From: BRH-c25 sp012519325
GTDB lineage: Bacteria > Bacillota > Clostridia > Lutisporales > Lutisporaceae
Reading direction: 5' to 3'
Assembly: GCA_050950645.1 (NCBI GenBank)
Contig: JBMNHZ010000001.1
Location: forward strand, 296,895-360,894
Length of the DNA stretch: 64,000 nucleotides
Shown: positions 34,303 through 43,616 of the stretch, one piece after another
Layout: the number at the start of each line of letters is the position of its first letter
How positions within the stretch are numbered: the first letter of the stretch is position 1
The notes under the pieces: model-generated
What the model was told of the DNA's origin: nothing
The model's input: only the letters and a program-made list of their open reading frames with translations
Databases searched by the model: none
Made by a program: the position numbers and the translations under genes

Positions 34303-35602
34303 CGTTTTGTAAAGTTAAATGAAAATTGAGAACCTGCTACACTTTCTGGTACAATGTTTTTGCGACAAAACACTTTACCTCCCAGAAAGGAGCAAGTTCT
34401 CATGCAAAAAATTGTATCATTAAGGTGTCCACGATGCAACAATAATCATTCATTTTATCGTTTCGGCAAAGATAAAGATGGTTATCAAAAATATCTATGC
34501 CGCAACTGCAATCACCAGTTTGCACCTGACCGACCTGCTGTCAGGGAGATGCAGAACTATCCTCGATGCCCTGTATGTGGCAAGGCATCCTTCATCCATC
34601 ACGACTACAAGCACTACACCAACTATCGTTGCGGTGATAAGTCTTGCTATCATTCGTTCTTTGTTGCCAAACATACTTCTATAGATGCTGTTTCCATGTC
34701 AAGCCTGTTTGGCAAAACTGACTTCAAGCGTATGAGACATCCGGTTCATCTGATCATCACAGCTCTTTCTATGTTCTACCTTGGAAAGAACTCTTTTAGA
34801 AATATCGCTTTGATATTTCAGATAGCCTTTAATGTCAAAGTTTCTCATACTACTATCAGCGATTGGTGCAAGAAATTCGCTCCCATGTTCCAAAACTTCA
34901 GCTTGCAGCTAATGCCAGCCCTTAACTTCGACTCTGATGAGTGGCATACCGATGAGACTGTGGTTAAGATAAATGGTACAAAACATTACATCTGGTTCAT
35001 CGTTGACTCTGAAACCAGGTTTATTTTGGGTTATCATCTATCACCACATCGTGATTCTCCACAAGCCTTCTCATTATTAGAATCAGCCAAGGTTCTAGGT
35101 AAACCAGGTGCTATTGTTTCGGATCGTTACAGTGCATACAAAGTGCCTGTAAAATCCATTTTCAACGATGTAAAGCATATTAGAGTTGAATCATTCAAGG
35201 ATGATATATCAAACAACCTGATTGAATCCTTCCACCATCAGTTCAAGGCTTGGTACAAGACGAAACAGGGGTTCAATTCCTTTGCTTCAGCCAATAACCT
35301 GATTAGTATGTTCGTGTTCTTTTTTAACTTCGTCAGACCTCATTCATCCCTTGATGGCCTTACGCCAGCTCAAGTTGCCGGCTTGAAACTTTCACCCAAG
35401 CAAAAACGAAAGTTTTTACTTGTAGCCTAAATTCTGCATAGTTCTAATCTAACTGCTGTACTGTGGATTGTCACTGGGCAGGCGCTAGCCTGTTCATTTT
35501 ACCCTTGACCATCCATAGGGAAGCAGTTACTAACTTGTTTGCGGAATTTAGAGCTATTTTACGAAACATTGTGCTAATCTTTCATGTTAACTTTACAGAG
35601 TC
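34303..35602 (+). mobile_element. IS6-like insertion sequence, copy B (1300 bp)
   Basis: Same ends and gene organisation as copy A at 5439-6737. It is flanked by the 8-bp direct repeat ATTTTGCT (34295-34302 and 35603-35610). Near the right end, in both copies, a GCTAGCCTG-centred palindrome follows the transposase. The two copies differ at many third codon positions, so they arrived separately or diverged long ago. It lies between the DUF1461 gene and an aspartate racemase family gene. Confidence 0.92.
34402..35430 (+). CDS. IS6/IS240-like DDE transposase with two zinc ribbons (copy B)
   Basis: A 342-residue intact frame, the same length as copy A. The ATG at 34402 lies behind AAGGAG. Zinc ligands CPRC...CRNC and CPVC...CGDKSC are present. 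The catalytic residues are D in WHTDETVVKINGTKHYIW, D in SDRYSAY and E in NLIESFHHQF. The C-terminus HSSLDGLTPAQVAG is the same as in copy A. Confidence 0.92.
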   Translation: MQKIVSLRCPRCNNNHSFYRFGKDKDGYQKYLCRNCNHQFAPDRPAVREMQNYPRCPVCGKASFIHHDYKHYTNYRCGDKSCYHSFFVAKHTSIDAVSMSSLFGKTDFKRMRHPVHLIITALSMFYLGKNSFRNIALIFQIAFNVKVSHTTISDWCKKFAPMFQNFSLQLMPALNFDSDEWHTDETVVKINGTKHYIWFIVDSETRFILGYHLSPHRDSPQAFSLLESAKVLGKPGAIVSDRYSAYKVPVKSIFNDVKHIRVESFKDDISNNLIESFHHQFKAWYKTKQGFNSFASANNLISMFVFFFNFVRPHSSLDGLTPAQVAGLKLSPKQKRKFLLVA

Positions 35603-36335
35603 ATTTTGCTTCTATCCTCATGCCCCTGATAATTTTGTCATATCTGATATCCTTTCCGGCATAAGCTATTGCACTTATTGCCAGAACCTCCAGAGAATCC
35701 ACATAGCTGCTGCATATATCAAACATGTCGAAGGCTATGGGAAGTTCGGTGCAGCCCAGGATTATCACCTCGGCACCTCTTTTTCTCAGGGCTGATACTA
35801 CTTTGATTGTATTCTCAGGGTTGATGCTCTCCCTGCTGCTTTTTATATCATAAATCATTTCTGTTATATACTGCTGCTCTTCTGCCTCAGGTACTGCAAG
35901 CTTCAATCCGTATTTTTCAAATACCTTCTTGTATATCCCCGACTTACATGTGCCTTCAGTGGCAAGCAGACCTGCGCACTTGGCTGAAGGATTGCTTTTA
36001 ATTATATATTTGGCAGTTTCCTCCACCATATTTATCACAGGAATTTTAACAAACTTAACTATCTCATCATAAAAATAATGTGCGGTATTACATGCAATTA
36101 CTATTGCATCCGCCCCCGTAAATTCAAGTCTCAACGCTGATCTGACCATCTCAAAAACTGGATTATCTCCATTGTTCAATATGGCTTCTGTCCTGTCGGG
36201 TATATTTGTATTATTGTCAATTATTATGGGAATATGTTCGTTATCGCAGCCGGCTTTTGTAAGTATGACAATCCGCTCAAACAATCGGGCAGCAGCCAGA
36301 GATCCCATTCCTCCTATTATCCCGATAGTCTTCAT
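35601..36335 (-). CDS. Aspartate/glutamate racemase family protein
   Basis: A cofactor-independent racemase fold of 244 residues. The N-terminal GIIGGMGSLAAARLF, the first catalytic cysteine in VIACNTAHYFYDEI (about residue 82) and the second in IILGCTELPIAF match amino-acid racemases acting on aspartate or a related substrate. The ATG at 36335, preceded by GGGAGAAG, is preferred to the frame start at 36353. The TGA stop is completed by the last two bases of insertion-sequence copy B, so the native C-terminus has been cut or altered. The domain is otherwise complete. Confidence 0.88.
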   Translation of the reverse strand: MKTIGIIGGMGSLAAARLFERIVILTKAGCDNEHIPIIIDNNTNIPDRTEAILNNGDNPVFEMVRSALRLEFTGADAIVIACNTAHYFYDEIVKFVKIPVINMVEETAKYIIKSNPSAKCAGLLATEGTCKSGIYKKVFEKYGLKLAVPEAEEQQYITEMIYDIKSSRESINPENTIKVVSALRKRGAEVIILGCTELPIAFDMFDICSSYVDSLEVLAISAIAYAGKDIRYDKIIRGMRIEAK

Positions 36336-36414
36336 ATAACTTCTCCCTGACATTATATATCTCCTCCCAAATGTACATAATAATTATCCCGATAGTCTTC
36401 ATATAACTTCTCCC
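36316..36414. repeat. 32-bp direct repeat duplicating the racemase start region
   Basis: The 32 bp at 36316-36347, covering the ribosome site and first codons of the racemase gene, recur exactly at 36383-36414, 67 bp away. The second copy offers an ATG with GGGAGAAG that is out of frame with the gene. It looks like a small duplication. Confidence 0.8.
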
Positions 36415-36647
36415 CTATTATCAGATTTGATCATTAAAGGGCATATGTTCTATTAAGGCTTCATACGGTTTATACTGCTGCGTCTGCTGATTTGTTTGTT
36501 AAAATCATTATAACAAATTAAATCTAAATATAACAATACTTTATAAATCGACGTTACTGTCAAGTAAATGTTGGCAACTTTCCTTCATACAAATTTTTTG
36601 TAAATGTATTTGTAAATTTGATCGCATTTATTCCACGTTCCTATTGA

Positions 36648-36752
36648 CATGGGGACCCCTGTACCCTCTGGACTCCTGTTTTTAGGCGGAATTAGCCTAT
36701 ATTTTATGCGTCTTTCCGCCGCCAAGATTTTACCAGAGGGTACCACCCCATG
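36648..36752. repeat. Nested 105-nt hairpin in ISLre2 copy 1
   Basis: CATGGGG pairs with CCCCATG, then GTACCCTCTGG with CCAGAGGGTAC, and an inner GGCGGA with TCCGCC. It lies between the transposase stop and the element end and recurs in copies 2, 3 and 4 (the outer pair is altered in copy 4). The stable long stem suggests a transcription stop protecting the element, or a structured RNA. Confidence 0.6.
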
Positions 36753-36792
36753 TAAATAGGCTTTCGCGGCATAAACGCTATGTTTAGTTATA

Positions 36793-38247
36793 TTACCTAT
36801 AGACTAAATCGGTGAAATTTCTCATGTCAAACATGCTGCGTATTGCTTTCCTCCCATTGGTAACTGGATAATTCGTAAATGGTCTTTGCCCCTTGTGTAT
36901 ATTCCCGTCTTTACCTTTCCCGTCTTTTTTAGGAGCTTTCGATGCACTTAGTATCTGAATTATCTCCGCAGTTTTTTCTTCCGGTAATACAATCTTTGAA
37001 AACCTTTCAACAACCTCATTTAATCGTTTACTCGCCTTGGCAGCTAATAACTTACCTAAATTATTAGCTCCTTCGATACTCCAGCTTGCTTTACGATGTT
37101 TCATCCTCTGGGATATTATGTCACATATGTGATGTTCCATAGTCCCGAGATTGCGGTACTCTATCCCTAAAGGGGGCTTTGGAATATCTAACCCTCTTTC
37201 CTGGTAAGGTATTAAGCCGTCTCGGTTTTCTTTAAAATATGAGTATAATCCCTTAAGCTTCTTTTGCTCTTTTTCGTCTTCTGCATTATTTACTAATCCC
37301 GCAATATATGTTAAAGTCTCATTAATTTCGTTGTTATTCAAAAGTTTTAGTATGGCTTTTCTTTGTTCCGCATCCCTTACACTTTTCAGTATTGCCTTAT
37401 TTTTATGGAAAGGATCAAGCTGATAATGTACTGTATCATCTATACCATGCTTTATCCAGTCAGCTCCGTCACCATTAAGTATCCTCATTTGTATCTCATC
37501 GACATTGTATTCCATTGCTATCATTGCTTCTTTTATTCTGTAAAACTCAGATATATCTTCAAAGCCTGCACAGGCTACTTTATTTACCAGTTCGTATCTA
37601 TTCTTGCTGACTTCTTTCCAGCCTTCATATGCTACGGCTACTTTCATTTCAAGCTTCTTGCCTGACTTCGGGCGGTCCTTCCCTTGTATATTTATATATA
37701 CCCCGTCTGCCTCTTCAAAAAGAACCGGAACTTCCTTTTCCCCACACAATTGATTCTTCTCTGCTGCTTTAGCCAGTTCGGTTTCACTTTCTTTTACCTT
37801 TTGCCCTAAAGCTTGAACCACATTCCATACACCGCCATGGCTGATACTTTGTCCCGTTAGCTCAGTTATATTATCTGCAGCATTACGGTAAGATGTTATG
37901 CTGGCGTTTTCTACTATCTTTTCCGCCAGGTTTGTCGATATCAGCCCTATCGTATCGAATCCCAAAAGTTCATCCAACAAATATATAAATGATTTTCTGC
38001 CTTCATCATCTTTACTTTCATAAATTACACGGGAAAATTCGACTTCTCCCATAAGGGTTTTTATTGATGTGTCCCTCCCTCCTCTATGTCTATATTTTGA
38101 TTTATCTCTTTCTTCTGCAAGCCTCTTATCCATTGCTTCTAAAACACTTTTAAGAATTTCGCGAGCTATCTGGCATCCATAAGCATAAATTTCCTTTTCT
38201 AACCTATTGAATGATAAATCCTTTTCATTTACAATTATATCAATCAT
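36793..38247 (-). CDS. ISLre2 family transposase (UPF0236), copy 1
   Basis: A 484-residue intact transposase. Start at the ATG 38247, with AGGAG upstream. Family features are YRHRGGRDTSIKTLMGEVEF near residue 55, LFEEADGVYINIQGKDRP in the core with its acidic pair, ILNGDGADWIKHGID, QLDPFHKNKAI, and the C-terminal MKHRKASWSIEGANNLGKLL. It differs from copies 2 and 3 by Asp instead of Asn in SMFDMRNFTD. Confidence 0.93.
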   Translation of the reverse strand: MIDIIVNEKDLSFNRLEKEIYAYGCQIAREILKSVLEAMDKRLAEERDKSKYRHRGGRDTSIKTLMGEVEFSRVIYESKDDEGRKSFIYLLDELLGFDTIGLISTNLAEKIVENASITSYRNAADNITELTGQSISHGGVWNVVQALGQKVKESETELAKAAEKNQLCGEKEVPVLFEEADGVYINIQGKDRPKSGKKLEMKVAVAYEGWKEVSKNRYELVNKVACAGFEDISEFYRIKEAMIAMEYNVDEIQMRILNGDGADWIKHGIDDTVHYQLDPFHKNKAILKSVRDAEQRKAILKLLNNNEINETLTYIAGLVNNAEDEKEQKKLKGLYSYFKENRDGLIPYQERGLDIPKPPLGIEYRNLGTMEHHICDIISQRMKHRKASWSIEGANNLGKLLAAKASKRLNEVVERFSKIVLPEEKTAEIIQILSASKAPKKDGKGKDGNIHKGQRPFTNYPVTNGRKAIRSMFDMRNFTDLVYR

Positions 38248-38529
38248 ACAAATCACTCCTGTCTATGTTTTCTTAGCAATTACATTTTACAGTTTGATTT
38301 GTATGATGGGAAGGGGTTTTTGCCTCTTCCTTTTATTTTTGCCAATTATTTTGCCAATGAAAATTATACTCTAAGTAAATCGACCAAATCAATATGCACA
38401 TCAGGAGAATAAATTTTCAGATGTATTCCATAATTGGAAAGATGTTTATTGAATATGAGAGAATCAAACCCGCATCCGAAATTATATTAAAAAATAATTA
38501 AGGAATAATAATACTAAGAGGTGATTTCT

Positions 38530-39489
38530 TTGAATATCATGAAGCCTTTATATAGAGTAATACTCCCAATACTTATCCTATTATCTCTTTTTAGCTTTGC
38601 CTCGTGTTCCCCCCAAAAAAAGCCGGATTTGCAGAAGTCACAGAAAGAGGCGGAAGAAAAAAAGCCTCCTGATGAACTGGATAAGCTGAAAGACAGTATA
38701 AAAAAGGTGGAAAAAAGCCTTGAGGCAGTGTATGAGGAAAGTAAAAAACCAATATTTATACAGCAGGAAAAAATCGAGAAGCAAGCTTCCGAAGGTGCCA
38801 AGAAACAGGAAGAGGAGCAAGGAGGCCAGTCCGGTGAACAAGGCGGAGGAGGCGGCAAAAATGGCGGCGGTGAAAACAGCGGAGGACAGCAAAATCAGCC
38901 ATCTCAGATTCCCAAGCTTACTCCCGAACAGTTGAAGATGAAGCTGGAGCAGGAAAAATACAAGAAATTCGAAAGTATAAAGAAAGATGTACTGGAGCTG
39001 CACAGTGCATGGAATAGTTACGAAGCAAAAGCAATATCCGATTTTGCAATGCAAACAACCATTAACGACTTTGAATCGGCCCTTAACAACCTGACAAAGA
39101 CGGTTGAAGTCCAGGATGCCTATCTCAGCTTGCTGGAAGTAAACCAACTGTACAAATACCTGCCCGATTTCTATATGCTATATGAATCGAAGGTTCCCCC
39201 TGATCTTGACAGGCTCAGGTTTGCAGCAAAGAAAATAATGCTTCTGGGTGAGAAGCAGAATTTCGCCGGTGCTAATGATGTACTCCTGTACTTTGAGAAC
39301 ATATGGATGACAGCCAGGCCAAAGCTCAAAGGCGAAAATGCCGAAGTCGTCAGTAAATTTGAATTTGCCTTTGCCGATCTGAAGAATTCTGTCATAGCAA
39401 AAAATGAAATGATAGTTAAGGCAAAATCCGAAGTACTGTTGAAGCTTATTGATGAAATAGAGAAAAAGGCGGAAAAATCCGGCAAATGA
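38530..39489 (+). CDS. Hypothetical lipoprotein with charged coiled coil and glycine-rich linker
   Basis: No known family recognised. The TTG at 38530 is chosen because AGAGGTG lies 6 nt upstream; an ATG three codons later is also possible. A signal peptide (VILPILILLSLFSFASC) ends in a lipobox, so it is probably membrane-anchored outside the cell. Next come a highly charged helix (about 30-90), a linker rich in Gly, Gln and Asn (about 95-130), and an all-helical C-terminal domain (about 135-319) with LEVNQLYKYLPDFYMLY. It may be a scaffold or envelope spacer protein. It is co-directional with the next unassigned gene. Confidence 0.78.
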   Translation: MNIMKPLYRVILPILILLSLFSFASCSPQKKPDLQKSQKEAEEKKPPDELDKLKDSIKKVEKSLEAVYEESKKPIFIQQEKIEKQASEGAKKQEEEQGGQSGEQGGGGGKNGGGENSGGQQNQPSQIPKLTPEQLKMKLEQEKYKKFESIKKDVLELHSAWNSYEAKAISDFAMQTTINDFESALNNLTKTVEVQDAYLSLLEVNQLYKYLPDFYMLYESKVPPDLDRLRFAAKKIMLLGEKQNFAGANDVLLYFENIWMTARPKLKGENAEVVSKFEFAFADLKNSVIAKNEMIVKAKSEVLLKLIDEIEKKAEKSGK

Positions 39490-39612
39490 ATGCTTTAAGG
39501 AGTATATGGAACAGTTTTCTTGATTTCCTTGTCTAGCTTCTCATATTTAATATGAATTATTCCGATAAATATTATATAAGGATGTAAATATTTTTGCCAA
39601 GGAGGGTTAATT

Positions 39613-40185
39613 ATGATCGACAGCGTAAAAGGAAGCTCTGCAGTTAATCAGATTTATGAATCAAAAGAAAAACAAAGCAGTAAGAAGCTTGAGAGCAGTG
39701 ATGAAAAAGAGAATCCGGCAGTAATTCTGGATCTTGGCAGGCCTGTCAAAAAAAGTGCTGCATACAGCAAGCCTGCAGCAAAAAAAATGAATTTAGATGA
39801 GATTGACAGGCTTTGGCATGAATCACAAAAATCTTGTAAAACCTTACAAAAGCTTGTTGAGAAACTCATTTCCAAGCAAGGTAAAAAGCTTGAGGACTTG
39901 CTGGAAGGAAAAGATATCCTGCTTGTAGATGAGGAAACCAGAACCGCAGCTTCTAATTTAATTTCTGCCGATGGAGAATGGGGAGTAAAGGCAGTAAGCG
40001 AAAGAATAGTTGCCTTTGCAAAAGCGGTTTCCGGAGGTGACAAAAGCAAGCTTGGTGAATTGAAAAATGCTATCATCCAAGGCTTCAAGGAAGCAGAAAA
40101 AGCTTTTGGAGGCAAACTGCCGGACATATGTCAGGATACCTATGACGAGGTCATGAGGCAGCTTGATGAATGGAGTAAAGAATAA
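39613..40185 (+). CDS. Hypothetical protein
   Basis: A 190-residue soluble protein with no signal peptide. The first 60 residues are Ser/Lys-rich and probably disordered; residues about 60-190 are helical, with RLWHESQKSCKTLQKLVEKL and GEWGVKAVSERIVAFAKAVS. I recognise no named family; the layout resembles clostridial proteins of unknown function. AGGAGGG precedes the ATG. About 40 bp upstream there is TTCCGATAAA, like a sigma-D -10, but no matching -35. A terminator follows. Confidence 0.78.
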   Translation: MIDSVKGSSAVNQIYESKEKQSSKKLESSDEKENPAVILDLGRPVKKSAAYSKPAAKKMNLDEIDRLWHESQKSCKTLQKLVEKLISKQGKKLEDLLEGKDILLVDEETRTAASNLISADGEWGVKAVSERIVAFAKAVSGGDKSKLGELKNAIIQGFKEAEKAFGGKLPDICQDTYDEVMRQLDEWSKE

Positions 40186-40189
40186 CAAT

Positions 40190-40222
40190 AGTAAAGGGGG
40201 ACAAACGCCCCCTTTACTTTAT
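40190..40222. terminator. Bidirectional terminator between convergent genes
   Basis: The 11-bp perfect stem AGTAAAGGGGG / CCCCCTTTACT has a short loop and T-rich DNA after it. It serves the gene ending at 40185 and possibly the convergent HAD gene. Confidence 0.85.
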
Positions 40223-40224
40223 TT

Positions 40225-40875
40225 TCAGTTTATTATTTTCAATAATTCCTGCGGACTGTCAATAATATAATCCGCACCTTCCCGCTCCAATACTTCTCTA
40301 TCCCTGAATCCCCATGTTACCCCCACACATAAGACACCTGAATTCCTGGCTGTTTGTACGTCTACTTCCGAATCACCTACATATACGGCTCTATCTGCAG
40401 TAGAGCCCAGTTCCTCAAGTGCCTTAAACACAGTATCCGGTGCCGGTTTCCTGCGGATATTATCTGATTCTCCTACTGCAACTTTAATATATTTGCCAAA
40501 ATAAACTTCATTAAGCCCCTTTACTGCTTCATTAAATTTATTTGATACAATTGCAAGCTTAAAGCCTTTTTTGGACAGTTCCTCCAAAAGCTCGGTTATT
40601 CCCTTATAAACACAGGTTTTTCTCTGCATATTAGCTGAATAATAATCGCGAAAGTCTGCAAGGCATTTTTCGTACATCGGGTTGTTGAGTCCGTCAGGTA
40701 TGGAAAGTTCCATTAATCGTCCGACTCCGTTGCCCACAAAGCTCCTGACCTCTGATATTTCTCTGCAGGGAAAACCATACATACTCATTACATAATTTAC
40801 GCTGTCGGCAAGATCTTCAATTGTATCAAGAAGTGTTCCATCCATATCAAATATAACTGTATCGTATTTTTTCAT
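40225..40875 (-). CDS. HAD family hydrolase, phosphoglycolate-phosphatase-like
   Basis: A 216-residue haloacid-dehalogenase phosphatase. The motifs are DxDGT (VIFDMDGTLLDT, nucleophile Asp10), the serine/lysine region (LAIVSNKFNEAV) and the acidic C-terminal VYVGDSEVDVQTARNSG. A helical cap lies between them. Sequence resembles Gph/PpaX; the natural substrate could be phosphoglycolate or pyrophosphate. GGGGAGG precedes the ATG. It follows the aminotransferase gene on the same strand, but a terminator separates them. Confidence 0.87.
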   Translation of the reverse strand: MKKYDTVIFDMDGTLLDTIEDLADSVNYVMSMYGFPCREISEVRSFVGNGVGRLMELSIPDGLNNPMYEKCLADFRDYYSANMQRKTCVYKGITELLEELSKKGFKLAIVSNKFNEAVKGLNEVYFGKYIKVAVGESDNIRRKPAPDTVFKALEELGSTADRAVYVGDSEVDVQTARNSGVLCVGVTWGFRDREVLEREGADYIIDSPQELLKIIN

Positions 40876-40961
40876 TTATATCCTCCCCACTGCATGTCCC
40901 ACCGGCTTTCATAATTATAGCACAATATCCGCGCAAATGCATAATAGTCTCACATGCGGCC

Positions 40962-41001
40962 AAAAAAAAGCACCACGAATGCAGACTTCGTGGTGCTCTT
41001 T
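40962..41001 (-). terminator. Intrinsic terminator after the aminotransferase gene
   Basis: AGCACCACGAA / TTCGTGGTGCT is an 11-bp perfect stem with a 7-nt loop, followed on the minus strand by eight T residues. Confidence 0.9.
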
Positions 41002-41017
41002 ATTACCTGCATTGCAT

Positions 41018-42163
41018 TTATTTCGTTAAATGCTGCTGCACTATGCCTACGCCTTTTCCAAGCTGTACAGGAATTCCTGCTCTGTATAATGCCCTTTCTA
41101 TGGCTGCAATTACAGATACCATATCATGCTTGTCAATATTACCCATATGCCCCAGCCTGAACATTTTACCCGCATAGGCTGCCAAGCCTCCTGCCACCAT
41201 GATACCTTCCTCCGCAAGAAGTCCTCTGAATTTCGCATCATCGATTCCTTCAGGATAGATTAGATTTGATAATGTGACCGCTCTGCAGCCTTCCTTTGCC
41301 AATATTTTGAATCCGATAGCTTCTAATGCCTCCTGCATTGCTGCGGCAGTTTTTCTATGCCTTTCATACCTGTTTTCCATTCCTTCTTCTTTTATGATTC
41401 TCACGGATTCCTTTAAAGCCCATACCAGATTTACAGCCGGTGTTGCAAAATATTTGCCGGTATCTTTCATTATCGGAAGCCATTTTTCAAAATCTATGTA
41501 GAACTCGGGTATATCTCCTAAGCTTTTGCGCCTTTCCATTGCTTTCCGGCTTGCCCACAACATTGTCAGTCCGGGGGAAACACCAAAGGCTTTCTGTGAA
41601 CCGGTAAACAATATGTCTATTCCCATGGCGTCAACATTCTCAGGCTCTCCTGCCGTAGCACAGACACCATCAACGATGTATATTGTCTCAGGGAATTCCT
41701 TCATCATCCTGCCAATATCTGCGACAGGTGCACATACTCCTGTAGAAGTATCAACATGAGTGACTGTAATAGCCGAGTACTTCTTTTCTCTTAGCTTTTC
41801 TCTTATTTTTTCAACCGGAACTGTTTCGCCCCATTCACTGGAGATTACATCTGCATTTAAGCCCTTTTTCCTGCATAGGTCAATAAAGCGGTCCCCGAAA
41901 AATCCGTGGGATACTATCAGAATATTGTCGCCTTTCTTTGTGGTATTGGCAATAGCCATTTCCATTCCCATGGTGCCTGTACCTGCAACAACAAATACTT
42001 CTCCGCTGCAGCAAAGCAAAGATTTCAAATCCTCCAGCAACTCCTTGAAATCCTTTACAAAAGCCGGATCTCCAAAGGCAACAGTCTCTCTTCCCATCTG
42101 ATCCTGGATGGATCTGGCAACAGGTGTGGGTCCCGGAATCATTAACAGCTTCCTGGTTTTCAT
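41018..42163 (-). CDS. Class V aminotransferase (alanine--glyoxylate/serine--pyruvate type)
   Basis: A PLP enzyme of 381 residues. It opens with the family pattern LLMIPGPTPVA; the phosphate-binding region is VVAGTGTMGMEMA. The cofactor aspartate is in IYIVDGVCATAG, and the Schiff-base lysine is in LFTGSQKAFGVSPGL (about residue 195). The C-terminal FRLGHMGNID is typical of serine-glyoxylate/alanine-glyoxylate aminotransferases. GGGGGA precedes the ATG. The neighbouring L-cysteine desulfidase-like and racemase genes suggest amino-acid turnover, but exact substrates are not visible. Confidence 0.9.
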   Translation of the reverse strand: MKTRKLLMIPGPTPVARSIQDQMGRETVAFGDPAFVKDFKELLEDLKSLLCCSGEVFVVAGTGTMGMEMAIANTTKKGDNILIVSHGFFGDRFIDLCRKKGLNADVISSEWGETVPVEKIREKLREKKYSAITVTHVDTSTGVCAPVADIGRMMKEFPETIYIVDGVCATAGEPENVDAMGIDILFTGSQKAFGVSPGLTMLWASRKAMERRKSLGDIPEFYIDFEKWLPIMKDTGKYFATPAVNLVWALKESVRIIKEEGMENRYERHRKTAAAMQEALEAIGFKILAKEGCRAVTLSNLIYPEGIDDAKFRGLLAEEGIMVAGGLAAYAGKMFRLGHMGNIDKHDMVSVIAAIERALYRAGIPVQLGKGVGIVQQHLTK

Positions 42164-42250
42164 AGAAATCCCCCTTTTACTATTGGTAAATTTTGCTTTA
42201 CTTATATTTTAATTATAGGCCTTATTACATATTGAGTCAAGGAGCTATAC

Positions 42251-43528
42251 CTATCTATCAAGCATAATATTGATTATTTCAATATCTGTTCCTTCCATTC
42301 CCTTTTTCCCAACTCTTCCAAAGCTTTTGATAGTTTCTTCAACTCCTCCTTTAACAAGGCCCTCTCCGCTTTTAAAGACCTTGCCCTTTGCGCTGAGCTG
42401 GTATCCGAGAATTGCCGCACCGACAGCGGAAGATATCTTTGCAGCACAGGAGGGCTTCGCCCCATCACAGACTATACCGCCTACATTTGCAATAGTGTTG
42501 ATGATTGTCCTGGAAATTTCCTCATAACCTCCTCCATTCAGGTACGCTATCCCTGCACCGCTCCCCGCTGCAGCACTTACAGCGCCGCAGTACGCCGAAA
42601 GGTTGCCAATTTGGGCCTTCTGATGAATGGAAACGAGATTACTTATGATTAAAGCCTTAAAGAGTTTTTCTTCACTCACCTTTAATTCCTTTGCATACTC
42701 AATTACAGGAACAGATACGGTAATCCCCTGATTCCCGCTGCCTGAATTTATAACAACCGGCAGTGAACAGCCGCTCATTCTGGCGTCGCTTCCCGCCGCA
42801 GCCATAGCCCTGGCTCTTACTGTTACATCACTGCCGTAATTTTCCAAAAGCGTCTTTCCGACACTGACACCGTAGTCATTCTTAATGCCTTCTTCTGCAA
42901 TGGCGGTGTTTGCTGCGATTTGTCTTTCAAGCGGCTCACGCACCATTTCCAAATCAACAGTTTCAGCAAATTCAATAATATCCTTTATATTGAGAAGAGT
43001 CTTATCTCCGGCTGATTCAGGATTATTTTGGCTGCCGGTATTATTTTCAAAAAGAACCTTTCCGTTTTTTGTAATTTTAACTATGTTAGTATGGGCATCT
43101 TCAATATAAACCTCTGCGGATTCATTTCCCGCATACACCTTAGCCTCAATATAAAGCTTTTCCACTCCTTTAAGATGATAGACCCTGCAGTAATCTTCCT
43201 CAATTAGTTTTCTTATTACGCCGTATTGTTCGCGCTTAACACTTTCCAACACCTGCAGCCCTTTATCGGAATCTCCTCCCAGGACTCCTGCAACAGCTGC
43301 CGCGTCGATACCTATAAGACCTCCGGTATTCGGCACCACAACACTTTTTACATTCTTTACAATATTGCCGCTGCACCCTACCTCTATTCTTTCCGGTTCT
43401 TTCCCCAGGACAGACTTGGCTTTAGCCGCCGCATATGCGATTGCTATGGGCTCGGTGCAGCCAAGAGCTTCAATTAATTCACTTTTTAGGATCAGGATAT
43501 AATTCTCTATTGTATTTTTATTTAACAT
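42251..43528 (-). CDS. L-cysteine desulfidase family protein (UPF0597/serine dehydratase alpha-like)
   Basis: A 425-residue protein of the UPF0597/CdsB/CyuA family, iron-sulfur enzymes that break cysteine (or serine) into pyruvate, ammonia and sulfide. Conserved blocks are ALGCTEPIAIAYAAAKA (cysteine near residue 23), VPNTGGLIGIDAA, NSGSGNQGITVSVPV, GAVSAAAGSGAGIAYL and VCDGAKPSCAAKISSAV. These cysteines fit cluster ligands. AGGAGAGAG precedes the ATG. The gene ends 88 bp past the aminotransferase start on the same strand. It may act with the D-cysteine desulfhydrase beyond the IS array. Confidence 0.88.
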   Translation of the reverse strand: MLNKNTIENYILILKSELIEALGCTEPIAIAYAAAKAKSVLGKEPERIEVGCSGNIVKNVKSVVVPNTGGLIGIDAAAVAGVLGGDSDKGLQVLESVKREQYGVIRKLIEEDYCRVYHLKGVEKLYIEAKVYAGNESAEVYIEDAHTNIVKITKNGKVLFENNTGSQNNPESAGDKTLLNIKDIIEFAETVDLEMVREPLERQIAANTAIAEEGIKNDYGVSVGKTLLENYGSDVTVRARAMAAAGSDARMSGCSLPVVINSGSGNQGITVSVPVIEYAKELKVSEEKLFKALIISNLVSIHQKAQIGNLSAYCGAVSAAAGSGAGIAYLNGGGYEEISRTIINTIANVGGIVCDGAKPSCAAKISSAVGAAILGYQLSAKGKVFKSGEGLVKGGVEETIKSFGRVGKKGMEGTDIEIINIMLDR

Positions 43529-43616
43529 AAATTATCCCTCTCTCTCCTGTAAATGTAAGCTATCCACTAATATTTTAGCACTTGTCGAATATTTAGTAAA
43601 ATAGTAGTGTCATTAC

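Larger units (their letters stand above)
36553..38375 (-). mobile_element. ISLre2-family insertion sequence, copy 1 (1823 bp)
   Basis: Bounded by the 9-bp direct repeat TAAATCGAC (36544-36552 and 38376-38384), so this copy moved in by transposition. The ends are imperfect inverted repeats: TTACTGTCAAG...TTGGCAA against TTAGAGTATAA...TTGGCAA. It carries one transposase and about 240 bp of non-coding DNA with a large nested hairpin. It lies between the racemase gene and a lipoprotein gene. It is nearly identical to copies 2 and 3. Confidence 0.93.

Noticed and set aside
36383..36414. Second racemase start with its own ribosome site
   Set aside because: It is part of a short direct duplication and is out of frame with the gene.
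39540..39600. Possible sigma-D promoter (TTCCGATAAA) before the gene at 39613
   Set aside because: The -10 is good, but no TAAA-type -35 at the right distance.
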